DNA of 64,000 bases. It comes from Takakia lepidozioides. Lineage: Eukaryota > Streptophyta > Takakiopsida > Takakiales > Takakiaceae. A program made the translations under genes and the position numbers. The stretch's first letter is position 1; every line of letters begins with the position of its first letter. A model generated the notes under the pieces. The model did not search any database and was not told the DNA's origin. It saw nothing but the letters and a program-made list of their open reading frames with translations. Below, piece by piece: positions 22,630-33,285 of this stretch. Location of the stretch: positions 43,416,042 through 43,480,041 of the forward strand of contig CM060734.1 of assembly GCA_030704615.1 (NCBI GenBank). Direction: 5' to 3'.

Positions 22630-22805
22630 AAGAAAAAGTATGACACCTCCTGAAGGAAGCATAACTTATGGAGTAAATTCACCCCGAAGGGTTACTGCCT
22701 TCCGCTAGGAGGACACCTTTATGACACACCAGACCGTGGTTTGAACCCACAACCACACATCCAACATGGTATGTGACCATTACCACTACTCTGGTTGTCA
22801 CATTT
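22630..22805 (-). repeat. tRNA-derived SINE, family 1
   Basis: On the minus strand the A-box region (GTAGTGGTAATGG), the B box (GTGGGTTCAAACCAC), an AACCCTTCGGGG body and a CTTCAGGAGGTGTCATAC tail are in the right order. Confidence 0.65.
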
Positions 22806-23171
22806 GAAGACATAGAACCGACCCAGATATCTTTTAAGTTGACGGGAAGCGGTTATCGCTATGGTTTTGCGGCAAATAGTAGTTTTTTTTTGGTGTCCAA
22901 GTGTCTATATTGTACATTGAAGTTGAAACGGCACATTGAACTTGAGCGATAGGTTCTAAAGGCTAGGTTCTGCAGCCTGCTTAGGTACTTCAATTATATC
23001 CGATGGTTGGCAGGTTATATGTCGGTTATAATAGAGAGACCCGACTTGAAATATCACCGCAGGTTATGATAGTTTATGAATCGGCTTATAACCTGACCAC
23101 ATATTATTCAAAATTTCATAACCGTAACCTGCAAATAACCTTCATTCAAATGCTATTCACGCGTAGGTTCA

Positions 23172-23285
23172 AGTGTTTCACCGGGTGTTTGAGTTGTGCA
23201 GTACTGACGGGTAACCCTTCGGAGGTGAAGTGACTCAATAAGTTATGCTTCCTTCAGGAGGTGTCATACTTTTTCTTTTCTTTTT
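23172..23285 (+). mobile_element. 5'-truncated SINE insertion with 27-bp target duplication
   Basis: The insert has the family 1 SINE body and tail (AACCCTTCGGAGGTGAAG, CTTCAGGAGGTGTCATAC) and a T-rich end. It is bordered by a perfect 27-bp direct repeat at 23145-23171 and 23286-23312. Long flanking duplications are typical of target-primed reverse transcription. Confidence 0.8.
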
Positions 23286-23312
23286 TTCAAATGCTATTCA
23301 CGCGTAGGTTCA

Positions 23313-23493
23313 GGTTGTCGTGCGCATACATAATCGCTACACAACTACATCGCTGTCCAAAACCACACAACACATGTGCACACCACACACTAGTATACCA
23401 CTAGTCCAGCCACTAGTCCAACCACTAGGCTACAGCTAGTCAGTCACTAGGCTGCCACTATGCTGCCCACTATGGCAGTCACTAGTCCACACA
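23313..23493 (-). repeat. 3' LTR (partial) of gypsy A
   Basis: Minus-strand sequence starting TGTGTGGACTAGTG directly after the polypurine tract CTAGGGGGGCGA (about 23495-23504). It is rich in CTAGTG-type repeats. The inner or right end is unclear because the SINE and its target duplication follow. Confidence 0.55.
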
Positions 23494-23753
23494 ATCGCCC
23501 CCCTAGCTGGTGCTTAGGTCCCTCTAAGTCCAGGTAGCCACAAGATGTGATAGTGACCATAGCCTCACTAAGTCCTCCACCACTATCCCTACTACACTCA
23601 AACTCGATAGATCAAGAGGCCGGGTGCAAGTGTTGCCCCATCATTAGTCACCGTCTTGTAGCCTGTGAACTTGAGCTTGGGATCTTATGTATTGACTCCT
23701 ATAAGCTTGGCCTCCCATGTCTTGTTAGCTGCCTCCAGTCATGTCCATTGCCA

Positions 23754-24764
23754 TTATCCCAAGCAGTGTGGACACAACCAATCTCCGTCAGGAACCTTCT
23801 CAAGAGGTGGTGTCAAGCATCCCATATGCCAACCCCTTGAGCATCGATCACACACCAGCATGGTGGCTGCCCTTTTGGCAGACCCACAGAGCATGCACCT
23901 CAAACCTGCAGGTACCACTGCCAAGTTTGGGTCAACTCTGCCATCGACATTGGGAAGGTGACATGGCGCACAATTACGCACATGGTCCTTCCAAGTCATG
24001 CCATCCCGACCCTCCAAGATCAGGATCCCTGAGGGCAACACCTCTCGAACCCTCAGAATAACACGCCCTGCAGTAACATCCAGAGTCGTAGGAGCAGTCT
24101 GCTGTAAATAAACATAGTCACCAGGGCTAAACCTCCGAACCCCAGGACGATGTCCTCCACCACGTATAGTAGCATACCTCAACGTATCACGGTGCTGTGC
24201 AATGGCAAGGTTCTCAAAAGCCATGGGCATGACTTTCTTGAACAACTCTGCACGCTGATCACATGCACGTACCCACATGTCCGGATCGTCAAGGTTAAGG
24301 ACTTGAGCAGTGTCCCTACGAATGGCTGCAGGCAAATTCGGCTCTCGGCCAAAGAGAAGGAAATATGGTGAGAAGGAGGCAAGTGATGCTTGTTTGCTGA
24401 ACCTGTAGCCCATGGCTAACCAAGGAACCTGAAGATCCCAATCTCCTAGGTGTCCCTTCTGCAAGCCATACTTGCGCAAACCCCTCTTCACCGTCTGAAC
24501 AACTCTCTCTACTAAGCCATCGGCCTCAGGATGATCCCGAGAAGTGGTGCGGTGGTCTATCAAGGCTTTATCACACAAAGCCTGAAACTCCCCCAAGAAC
24601 TCTCTCCCTTGGTCCGTGAGTACCTCAGCTGGAGCACCAAATCGGCTAAGCACACGATCCAAGAATGCATACGCAGCCCCCTCAGTAGCCTTGTCAAGCA
24701 ATGGAACCAACTCAATCCACTTGGAGAAGTGCTCCACCATCACCAACACATATCTGTGGTGCAC
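23754..24764 (-). pseudogene. Integrase core with C-terminal PHD finger (gypsy A)
   Basis: This would insert retrotransposon cDNA into chromatin. The frame begins inside the integrase core (VMVEHFSKW), followed by LTDQGREF (second catalytic Asp) and EADGLVERVV (catalytic Glu). The first catalytic Asp and the upstream H2C2 finger are missing because of a deletion at about 24764. A GDYVYLQQ segment of the C-terminal beta-barrel type follows, then a PHD finger in the last 49 residues (23757-23903). Its ligands are CMLC, VCDRC, GWHMGC and WLCPHC, a full C4HC3 set. PHD fingers commonly read histone H3 tails. In this position it may direct target choice, as chromodomains do in chromoviruses. Confidence 0.85.
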
Positions 24765-24767
24765 AAC

Positions 24768-26047
24768 CTAAAAGTCATACTCCTGGAGTATGAGTGCCCA
24801 CCGTGCAAGCTTCCCCGTAAGCTTGTCTGACTCCATCAACCACTTGAGTGGCTGGTGATCCGTGACAAGGGTGAAAAGATTGTCGTATAGATAGCACCTA
24901 AAGTGTGCCACGGCCCACACTGCAGCTAAGCACTCTCCCTCATATGAGCTGTACTTAGCCTCTGCAGCGTTGTTCGAGCGGCTAGTATAAGCCACTACGA
25001 ACTCTCTTCCCTCATCATCCACTTGTGTGAGCACCGCTCCAAGCCCCAGCATGCTCCAATCCGTATGCAGCTGAAAGGGACGCCCCCTGATAGGTCGTCT
25101 CCGGATAGGCACCGAGGTCAACCTCGCCTTGAGCTCTTGAAAAGCTTGTTCCTGCTCATCTTCCCACTGCCACTCCTGGTCCACCTTGGTCAGCTTGGTT
25201 AGAGCCTTTGCAATGGTACTAAATCCCTTGACAAACTGTCTATAATAGTTTGCCAACCCATGAAAGCTCGAACTCGGCTCACATCCGTGGGGCGTGGAAT
25301 TTGTGCAATGGCCTCTACCTTAGTCTGCTGTACCCCCAATCCTCCAGGATATATCATGTGACCCAGATACTCAATCTGGTTGTGGAAAAACTTGCACTTT
25401 CCCGGATGCAACTTCAATCCGTGCGCTCTCAACCGCTCCAATACCACCTAAAGGTGTCTCTCATGCTCCTCCATCGTAACACTAAAGATGATGATGTCAT
25501 CTATGTAGCACCGAGCAAAGTCCACCCCTGCTAGAATCTTATCCATGACTCTCTGAAACTCTGCAGGCGCATTCTTAAGCCCAAATGGTAAGAACCGCCA
25601 CTGATATAGGCAATCCTTGTCGTGCTCATTGATCCCCCAGAATGTCGTCTTCTGCTTGTCCGCCTCCTTGATTGACAACTGGTGATATCCGGATCGTAAA
25701 TCCAAAGTGCCAAGGACCTTAGCATGCCCGATGGCATCAAAGATCTCCTCTGGTGTTGGCATGGCATACTTATCGGACTTGGTCTGACGATTTACAGGCC
25801 GGTAATCACCGCACATACGTCTCTCCGTCCAATTGCCATAGACATCTTTCTTGGCTGGCATCACTGTGGCTGAAGCATACTCTCCACCAGAGAGCTCCAC
25901 CAAACCTGCCTCCCAGAGATCTTGAGTCCTCATCTGAATCAAAGACCTCTCCATGTCACTGTATCTATAGGGTCTCCGAAAGATTGGCGTGTCAGTGGCC
26001 AACTCAATACGGATCTCTTGACCCTTCAGTGCTCCCAAGTCTTTCAA
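24768..26047 (-). pseudogene. Reverse transcriptase and RNase H (gypsy A)
   Basis: The RT frame (25448-26047) has TLDLRSGYHQ and CYIDDIIIFS, the palm-domain catalytic motifs of gypsy RT. An amber stop after EEHERHL, then 25199-25447 with FFHNQIEYLGHMI, and a frameshift after RAFMG interrupt the gene. The RNase H part (24768-25256) keeps LHTDWSMLGLGAVL, YSSYEGECLAAVWA and TDHQPLKWL, the family landmarks with D, E and D. It ends QEYDF followed by TAG, a stop also present in copy B. Confidence 0.9.
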
Positions 26048-26266
26048 ACTGAAGGCAAAGCAATTCTTGTAAGCCCTCAGGAACCGCCGTATACGTCGTC
26101 TTTCTCCTCCGGTGACAATGGGTCCAATGTCAGGCTCCCAATTGTCCTCCGTAACTGCAACCTTAAGTCCAGTGGGCTTAGAGGTAGAGGACGCGTCCAG
26201 TGGTTGCTATGTTGGAACCTCTTGAGCAGTACTCCCTACCTGCTCAGTCAGTGATAAGGCCTCATC

Positions 26267-27530
26267 CTACCCCATCATCTCATCCTCAAGGACTTCCTCC
26301 ACCCGAGAAAAATCCCCAACCTCATCTTTCATCGCCACCTTGGCTGCCAACTCCCTCTGAACCTCGAGCACCTCCCACGTGTGCCATGGATGCATGCACC
26401 CCGTGGTCCTCACATGCTCGCCCTCACTCACTGCCTGTACCGTCTCGGTAGGCAGAGAGACCATCGAGGGAAGTGTACTCCGCACTCTGCGTTGCTCAGC
26501 CATAGCCAAGCTGATAATCCAGGTCAAGCAATTGAGATCCATTGCTTGCCCCAACACTTGACGATGTGATGCCTCAGAAAGAGACGACACCGCTGTGGTA
26601 CCAGTGGTAAAACCCATTGCCCGCTCACGCTCGTTAGCATTAGGCTCCACTAACTGCTGCAACTGAGCATCCCACAGGAGGCCAGGTCCACTATCCCGGA
26701 AAGCATGCGATCCTGGGAAGCTGAGCAGTGTAGGTAATGCTGCTCGTGGTTGACCCACCTTGTTGACCACTGCCAAAGGCGAACGGTCATCGTGTCTCAC
26801 ACGCTGAGACTGCCTCCCTGTGTCTAGAATGCTATCCACTGTGAGATGTGCTGGCCGCTGCACCCCATCAAATGCACGCTTGAGCAGTGCGGGTGGCATC
26901 AAGTTAGTCCACCATAGCCATGGACGATGAGCCCGTGACCCCACTGTAGCTGCATCTAGCAACACTGCTGACCCAAGCCACGACCGGACTTGATGCACAC
27001 TGGCCATCACCCTGGCCCGAGAATCGCCCATCAGTGGCACATTCTCCAAGATGTATGCTGGAGATACAGCTTGATGAAGCTGCAAGTGGCGCAAAACCCG
27101 CACCATCTCCCAAACAGACCCGACCTCGAGTCTCGCAATCCATTGCCATGCCCGGCTGATGAATGCCCTTGGCAGGGCCAACCTGCCACTACCAGATCAA
27201 TGGAGCCAACCCGCTCCAAATCCTGGCCAACAACAACTCAGGGTACCGCTCCACCAACTTAGCAACTTGGCGAAGTGAAACGCGTCGTGCAGTCTCATCC
27301 ATCTCCACATATAGGTAACGCCGAACTCGTATACCTGCCTGTAACACAACAGCCAATCCGGTGCCGATCCCGCCAAACAAGTCCAGAAGACAAATGCCTT
27401 CATCCGGATACTGCCACACAATAGGTGTGGTGTCCAATAGAGACAACTGAGGTGGTCCTGGTGCAATCCCCGCACTCTCCTCCTCTCCTGACGGTACAAA
27501 AGCCTCCACCCAGGCTTGTTGCACCCGTCA
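26267..27530 (-). pseudogene. DNMT3-like C5-cytosine DNA methyltransferase domain (gypsy A)
   Basis: Would transfer methyl from S-adenosylmethionine to cytosine C5. Motif I, LLDLFGGIGTGL, is at about 27370-27400. Motif IV, VAGWPCQGHS with the catalytic Cys, is at about 27155-27190. Motif VI, AYILENVP, is near 27035-27060. Motif VIII is HRPWLWWTNL, with Arg to Trp where copy B keeps RPRLWW. The motif IX/X region is ERERAMGFTTGTTAV followed by VLGQAM. The order is unpermuted (I before IV to X), unlike plant DRM enzymes and like DNMT3. Lesions: amber at 27543, -1 frame relation between motifs I and IV, a 1-bp T deletion near 27117, an amber at 26267. It lies between protease and RT. Confidence 0.9.
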
Positions 27531-27542
27531 ATCAGCATCCCG

Positions 27543-29000
27543 CTACAAATCCTTGCTCGTGCCCCACAATGGAGTCTGAGCAACCATGGTAGGCAACTCC
27601 GCCATACCATACATGTCATCTTGCTCTCCCGGAGGTGGCACATCCTCTGAATGAGCATTGCCCTCAAGCAACTCTCTAGGCCAACTCACTGCCGCTAGTG
27701 TCGGCATCTTGCCTCGTTGGGCAACCGCAATTCCTCCTATGAACGTCACAGGGAGCTGCACACGCCGGCCCTCCCCTGACTGCCATGCAGGCCTATAGGA
27801 AGCTGACTCCTCCCAAAAATCCAAGGTGAAGCCCATGGGGTACAACACTGCCCCACCAACCAGGACATCATATGAGACCGCGTCTGTTACAATGGCCTTG
27901 GCTCGCATCACTGAGCCATCTGTAGGGTGATCCGGCCGTAGTCTGATAGCGAACTCACGCCGTGTCATGCCCCGAGCCTGCTCCGATCCTTCCAGAGACG
28001 TCTGTATCTGGAAAGGACAAGGGTCCATATCCGCCTCCGTGAGGCCCAAGCCTGCAATAGTAGCTCTGCCCAGCATCAATGGCTGAGCTCCCGAGTCCAA
28101 CAAGACCCGCAGTGGCCGGTACCTCTTGCCTGCCGGTCCACTCAAACAGAAAATGCCATCCTGGTTGTCTAACATGACAACTCCAGGTGTCACCATGGCG
28201 TGCTCAATGGCTGGCCTAGCTGGCAGCTCCATCAACTTGGCAGCTGCAGCTTGCCATGGCGCCGCCGTGGCAGTCTTGACCCTCAAATCCGAGGATCCCT
28301 CCGGAACTACACCTCCCACTATCTCCGCAGAAGATGAAGTAACCTCCCCACTCTCACAGAGTGTAGCTGCCAGCTTGAACACCTCAGCTGGTCTTACCCC
28401 CGGCGTCGCAATCATGGTAGCCGAGAACAATGGAGCCTGGCACACAGATGTGGCCGCTCCTAGCAGCACACTAGCTGTCGTAGCCTTGGCAACACTAGGT
28501 AGTGGTGCTACCCGTGTAGCTCTTCCCAATGGCATAGTAACCTCCGCCTCGGTAACAGTCGGGCGAAAACTAGGTACCATGGATGGCGTCGACACTGTCT
28601 CCGCCAATGTGAATGACTGAGGAAGCCTAGCCTGACGGCTTGCCTCCTCACGCTGTGGATCCAACTCCACCTCTGCATCTCGTGGCTCAGGAACTCGTGC
28701 TGCTCCTCGAGTCACGGCTGCAGCAGACTCCACCTGCACTAGTGGTAGTGCTGCTCCACACATGAATCCCATGCCTCCCATATCTCCTCCCTCAGGAGCA
28801 GGAGGTGGACCATCCGGCCTTAGAGCCGGTACCACCTGAGCTGTAGCCATGGCAGCGAGCCTCTGCTCTAGCTGCTGAAGCCGGTTGGCCATGCCTTGGT
28901 CAACACCCTGACCTCCGCGTCCTTGGCCATGTTGAGCTTGCCCTTGGCTTGCACCTCGTGGCTGGCCACCTTGTCCTCTCTGGGCTACTCCACCTTGCCC
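27543..29000 (-). pseudogene. Aspartic protease and linker (gypsy A)
   Basis: The frame starts in the second zinc knuckle. It runs through a Gly/Gln-rich stretch and a long Ala/Val/Thr-rich linker with weak conservation, then enters a retropepsin-like domain. That domain has VLLDSGAQPLML (D-S-G active site) and FWEESASY near its end. It stops at an amber codon (27543-27545) where copy B has CAG and continues into the methyltransferase, so protease and methyltransferase were one polyprotein. Confidence 0.8.
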
Positions 29001-30304
29001 CCGGCCACCATTGTTCCCTTGGAACTGGCCTGGGCGCAACTCAGGATGCAAACCATAACACTGGGCCTCTCCATGCCCGTGTTTGCCACAATGCCCACAC
29101 TGCAACTGTGCAGGTTGTGCATGTGTCCCTCTGGGCAATCCTTCTTGATATGGGGTCTTCCACATGTCCAGCATACCACATCCGCCCGTTGTTGGCCAGC
29201 AAATGAAGGGAGAGACCCCTGCATCTGAGGTCCTCTCTACCCTTCCTGAGCTTCACCTGAGCCCCCTTGTTGCCTTGAGCACGTTGAGGTAGTGGTTGGC
29301 TAGGAGCACCACTACCCCGTGGTGTCTCCTTAGCAAATCCCACCATAATCACTCGTTCCTCCACCATGTTGAGCTCTATCCGCTCTGCCAGCAAAAACAC
29401 ATTTGTTAAGGTGGGTTGGGCCGCTTGTAGGAGAGTTGCATCCCGCACCCTTCTCCTCAGCTCCTTGTCCAATATCCCATACCAGAATTGGACTGCCTGA
29501 GCTTCCGTAACCCCTTGGGTTACATTTATCAAGCGCCTCATGCAAGTGAAAACCTCCCTCAAGCTCTCGGTCGGTTTCCGTTGGAACTCTTGCAAGCTCC
29601 GCAACTTCTCTGTCCTCACCCCTTGGTAGTTCCCTCTCAACTCTTCGAAGAACTCCACAACAGGGTTGAAGGCAGGCACGGGTACTAGTGCTGGTGCGGT
29701 AGTGGCTTGGGTGGACGTCGTAGCTACTGTACCACCAGTCCCACTAGTCCCACTACTGCTTGCTGAAGTTGCCGGTGCAGCGGCAGGTGTAGCCACTGCC
29801 TTCGTGGCTCTAGTGCCCCTAGTGATGGAGACATAGTCGAGTGACCAGTACATCCTCCACTCCTCGATCTCAACCTCATGCCTCCGCCTGAACTCATGGT
29901 AATCATCCATAGGTGGCCCCTCAAGGTGCTGAAACAGCCCCTTCCATGCCATGAAATGCGTAAATAGTTGTGGATTGCGCATTTGCTGCAAATCACACCA
30001 ACTATCAAACTCTTGGATAAAATCATCCAACTCGATGGTGCCCACCGCCCCAGAGTACCTTCGTGGGCCCCTTGGTAGCTCCATACATCTCCTCCATTGT
30101 GTCCCACAACAATGGCAAGGAAACAACTTGCACTGCCGGTATGAGTTCTCCTGATTCACAATCCGAATCAGAACCTTCTGTAGAAGACACAGGAGGTACA
30201 GGTGGCCTAAACCGCACACCTCGTCTCGTGTACCCACTAGTATCGCTAGTGCTCAAACCGGCACTGTCCCCAGCAACTAGTGGCACCTCCGTGTTGACAC
30301 TCAA
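29001..30304 (-). pseudogene. Gag with two CCHC zinc knuckles (gypsy A)
   Basis: Structural protein that would package element RNA. It starts at about 30304 (MSVNTEVPLVAG) and shifts frame near 30065. It continues with ELDDFIQEFDSWCDL and the retrotransposon-gag core (FFEELRGNYQGV, LREVFTCMRRLI, QFWYGILDKELRRRV). The first knuckle, CWTCGRPHIKKDC, and the second, CGHCGKHGHGEAQC, are in different frames, showing indels. A Ser/Thr/Ala-rich insert separates the N-terminal part from the core. Confidence 0.85.
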
Positions 30305-30905
30305 CCGGTTATGAACATGTCCCTAACCCCCTCTCCACAAGGTAACCGGGTAGAGAACCTGTTGCAGCTTAGGGTTTGGAATACTAAGTTCCTAACATAG
30401 CCTACACTTGTACCTGCATCCACCGCAAGCACTCCTATGGTTGGCTGGTCATCACCTCCAACCTCACCATAGGAGAAACAATGATGGTCTGGCTGGTCAT
30501 CACCCCAGCCTCACCATCGACAGCATGCTCTAGGACTGGCCGGTGATCAAATCCGGACCAATCACCTATAAAAACAAGCGCCCACACAAAACTAGCATGA
30601 CGCACAGTCAAGCATGTAGGTATGGAGGGGATCCAAACACAAGAAATCAGAACGACAACTCCCCCACCACAAAAACAACTCCACAGTGTTGCTCCTGCAA
30701 GGACACCCCAGCCCAAACCCGGACTGACTCTTGCCTCCACCTACGGAAAGGTCTTGGCCTAATGAGAAGGTGAAACTACGAGGAAGAGAAGCTAAATCAA
30801 TGCCTAACCCCAGCATGCCCTCATCCCAACACTCTTCCTCTCCTCTCTTCCCTTACTTGCATGACCATGGAAATATCATGAAGATACTCCTCAAACCGCC
30901 TCCAC
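30305..30905 (-). repeat. 5' leader of gypsy A
   Basis: Non-coding sequence homologous to 57336-57956 upstream of gag in copy B. Shared blocks include ACCGGCCA/TGATCA, the TGAGGCTGG-type duplicated segment and CTTTCCGTAGGTGGAGGC. It probably holds the packaging signal and primer-binding region. I could not define the LTR border. Confidence 0.6.
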
Positions 30906-30939
30906 GAGCTTCAAAATTCGGCCTTCAAGACCACATGTC

Positions 30940-31392
30940 AGTCCTCAGGCAGTCCACCAGTGCCTCCACGAGTCAGCACAGGCCGTCCACAGGTCAACAC
31001 GGGCCATCACAGACCAGCACAGGCCCACACAGCTCACAGGCCACAACCTGTCACAGCCCTACACAGGTCACAGGGTCACAGCCCCACAGGCCGCAGCCTG
31101 TCACAGCCCATCACAACCCCAAAGGCCACAGGCACAGCCTGTCGCAGCCCTACAAAGGTCACAAGGTCACAGCCCCAAAGGCCACAGCCTATCACAACCC
31201 CTCACAGCCCCATAGGCCACAGGGCACAGCCTGTCACAGCCCGACACAGATCACAGGGGTCACAGCCCCAAAGGCCACAGCCCGTTACAGCCCGTCACAG
31301 CCCCACAGGCCAGTGGGCACAGCCTGTCACAGCCCCTCACAGCCCGTCACAGCTCGCCACAGCCTGTCACAGCCCGTCACAGCCCGCCACAG
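30940..31392 (+). repeat. CACAGCCC-type tandem array
   Basis: Dozens of degenerate CACAGCC(C/T) units with interspersed GTCACAGCC, CACAGGCCACAG and AAAGGCCACAG blocks. They are open in several frames as Gln/Pro/Thr/His-rich pseudo-ORFs, which I treat as repeat artefacts. The array lies just upstream of the gypsy A leader, where copy B has an unrelated array. Confidence 0.8.
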
Positions 31393-31714
31393 CCCAAATG
31401 TCAATCCAGGGGTCAAGGCAGATTTAGGCCCTGGAGTGGTTATCTTCACGGCAAGCGCGGGAGGCTCATCTTTCTCGAGTTGAGCCTCACCGCGCCTAGC
31501 TATGGCGCCGTAGTGTGGATTCCCCATGGCGTGGGGTGCACTTGGCTTGACTTGTATTTGAGTGATGAGGTTATATATGCATGAGTTTATGTTTGTGAGC
31601 TCGTGCTTGTATTCTTCTTCTTTATTATTCGAGAAAGATGAGCTTCCCGCCCTTGCCGTGAAGATAACCACTCCAGGGCCTAAATCTGCCTTGACCCCTG
31701 GATTGACATTTGGG
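31393..31714. repeat. Foldback element with 87-bp arms
   Basis: Arms 31393-31479 and 31628-31714 are inverted copies with about three mismatches, around a 148-bp spacer. The inner part of the left arm and spacer (GAGGCTCA...TGAGCCTC, GTGGATTCC, CTTGGCTTGACTT) resembles 55205-55340. The arms are too similar to be old. Confidence 0.85.
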
Positions 31715-31929
31715 CCCATCCCAAATGTCAATATGTAAAAGCTAGCTATTTCCTAGCTAGTTTCAAACTAGTGGTAAAATAACTTGACAAGGCGTAGGTG
31801 ATCCTAGGTTCAATCCTTCAACATGTGCCTTCAGATCGTCCATTGGGCATGTGTGTTGAGCAGTAGGCTCTGAAAATTCACTGGACGTTAAGAAACTTTA
31901 TCTTGATCTTATCTCTTATGTTCATGACC

Positions 31930-32100
31930 TCTGGCTATAGTTACCCTTACCCGGCAATGTAATTAACAGTGCATAACCGACCAACACTGCACCAGACCAA
32001 CCGGTCAATCCACACACCAGACAGGGCAGCGGGTTTTGAACCCCAAACCACCAGGGCGACACACCGTGCACTTACCAGCTGAGCTATCAGCTGATGTTAT
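31930..32100 (-). repeat. tRNA-derived SINE, family 2
   Basis: On the minus strand TAGCTCAGCTGGTAAGTGC (A-box region) is followed by a GGGGTTCAAAACCC B box at tRNA spacing. No acceptor stem pairs, so it is a SINE and not a tRNA gene. Confidence 0.65.
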
Positions 32101-32215
32101 TTATTGGCTCTATCCCCTTCAGGCCAGAGTCAATGGAGAAAATCTGGTCTACCGACCTTACACCGTGTCAAGAGTATGATTGGTCTAAAAAAGCTCTCAA
32201 GTATAAACCATGTGT
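32101..32215 (+). repeat. Dispersed repeat, copy 2
   Basis: Near-identical to 19786-19925, including CAAGAGTATGATTGGTCTAA and the AAAAGCTCTCAAGTATAAAC end. It directly adjoins the SINE head of opposite orientation. Confidence 0.65.
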
Positions 32216-32319
32216 TGCTTCAATGGACAGAGCCTCTCGCGCCTCTCGCGGTTTGTGGCTTGTTTATTTTTCTCTTATATTTTTCTTGTAAGGGCGTTGG
32301 CCGTTTACTTTACTAAGGG

Positions 32320-33284
32320 GATGTTATTATTATGTCACTTGACATTTGGGCTGGGTGGTCAATAGAATATGAATATTTCTATACCCCACTGTTTCTATAT
32401 CCCCCCCCCTTGAGGATCCGGATACAATCTTTGAGACCAGATTTTCCACGAACATTTTTGGCCAGCAGCGGGTGTTGTGGGTTATATCGGAAATCTTCAG
32501 TGATGGATTCTAATTTCTGAGGAACCAACATATGATCTCGCGATTCCAATTGGTTGAAAGATTCGCCCATCGGATATTTCTGGAAACGATCGTTCGAAAA
32601 ATGACACAACTTTCCGATTTTAAAAATACTTATAAAACATTTTCGAATTTTTGCAAGTTTGGCCTCTCTTTCCTCCTCATTCATATTTTAGATTCTAATT
32701 GAACAGGGGCCACCAGAGGCCTGAGAGCTTTATTTGTAAAAAATCATAAACCGTTGATCATGGATCTCTTCCTGGAGAATCGAGACTAAGCGGTGCCGAT
32801 CGATTGTGGAAGCCTGGCAGATGGCAACAATTGGTCACTTATCGGAAGCGGGCAACAATTTACACAGACTGGAACGGACCGCCTGAATTATTTGCTGATA
32901 ACGGCACCGGACTAATATTCTGTCAAGGTTCTTTTCCAACCCTTAACAGCTTCGAGATATAAGCCGCGGGCTTTGGCTTTGGCTAATAATACCTGGCCTG
33001 CATTTTCCCCATCGCTTTTATTTATTTTTTAATTTTGTTTTTCTTACCGAGTTCGTTGATTAATGGGACCGGCTTCGTAGTCCCCGACGATTCTCTCGAT
33101 CTGACTTAAATCGACCGACAATATGTCACTTCTCGTTTGCGGACTTTTACTTAGGAATTTGTCGCATGTGTTAACAGAGAGCGAATCCGTGATGCCCTCA
33201 ACTATCAACCCTCCGCAGTTGATCAATCACTCTCTCTATCAACTCTTCTGTCACTGCCTCTGCAACTCCCTCTCTTTGCTCCGT
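32320..33284. other. Intergenic region upstream of the GRAS gene
   Basis: No transposon ends or genes recognised. The last 100 bp become pyrimidine-rich (CTCTCTATCAACTCTTCTGTC), as in many plant 5' leaders, so the GRAS promoter may lie here. No convincing TATA box could be assigned. Confidence 0.35.
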
Positions 33285-33285
33285 T

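Larger units (their letters stand above)
23286..30905 (-). mobile_element. Ty3/gypsy retrotransposon copy A with DNA methyltransferase and PHD finger
   Basis: A decayed gypsy-type element reads right to left: leader, gag, two CCHC knuckles, aspartic protease, C5-cytosine methyltransferase, reverse transcriptase, RNase H, integrase with PHD finger, polypurine tract, 3' LTR start. It is homologous from leader to RNase H with copy B (57336-64000, +). Frameshifts and amber codons interrupt it. Relative to copy B it lacks 57 bp inside the methyltransferase and the stretch from just after RNase H to the integrase core. The 5' LTR was not identified. The DNMT-bearing gypsy class has, to my knowledge, been reported in charophyte algae. 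Confidence 0.88.

Noticed and set aside
28126-28620. 164-residue plus-strand ORF inside gypsy A
   Set aside because: It is the antisense shadow of the protease-linker frame; the equivalent antisense frame in copy B is equally uninformative.
30960-31427. Long Gln/Pro/Thr-rich ORFs in two frames
   Set aside because: They are translations of the CACAGCC tandem array in different frames and show no non-repeat coding signal.
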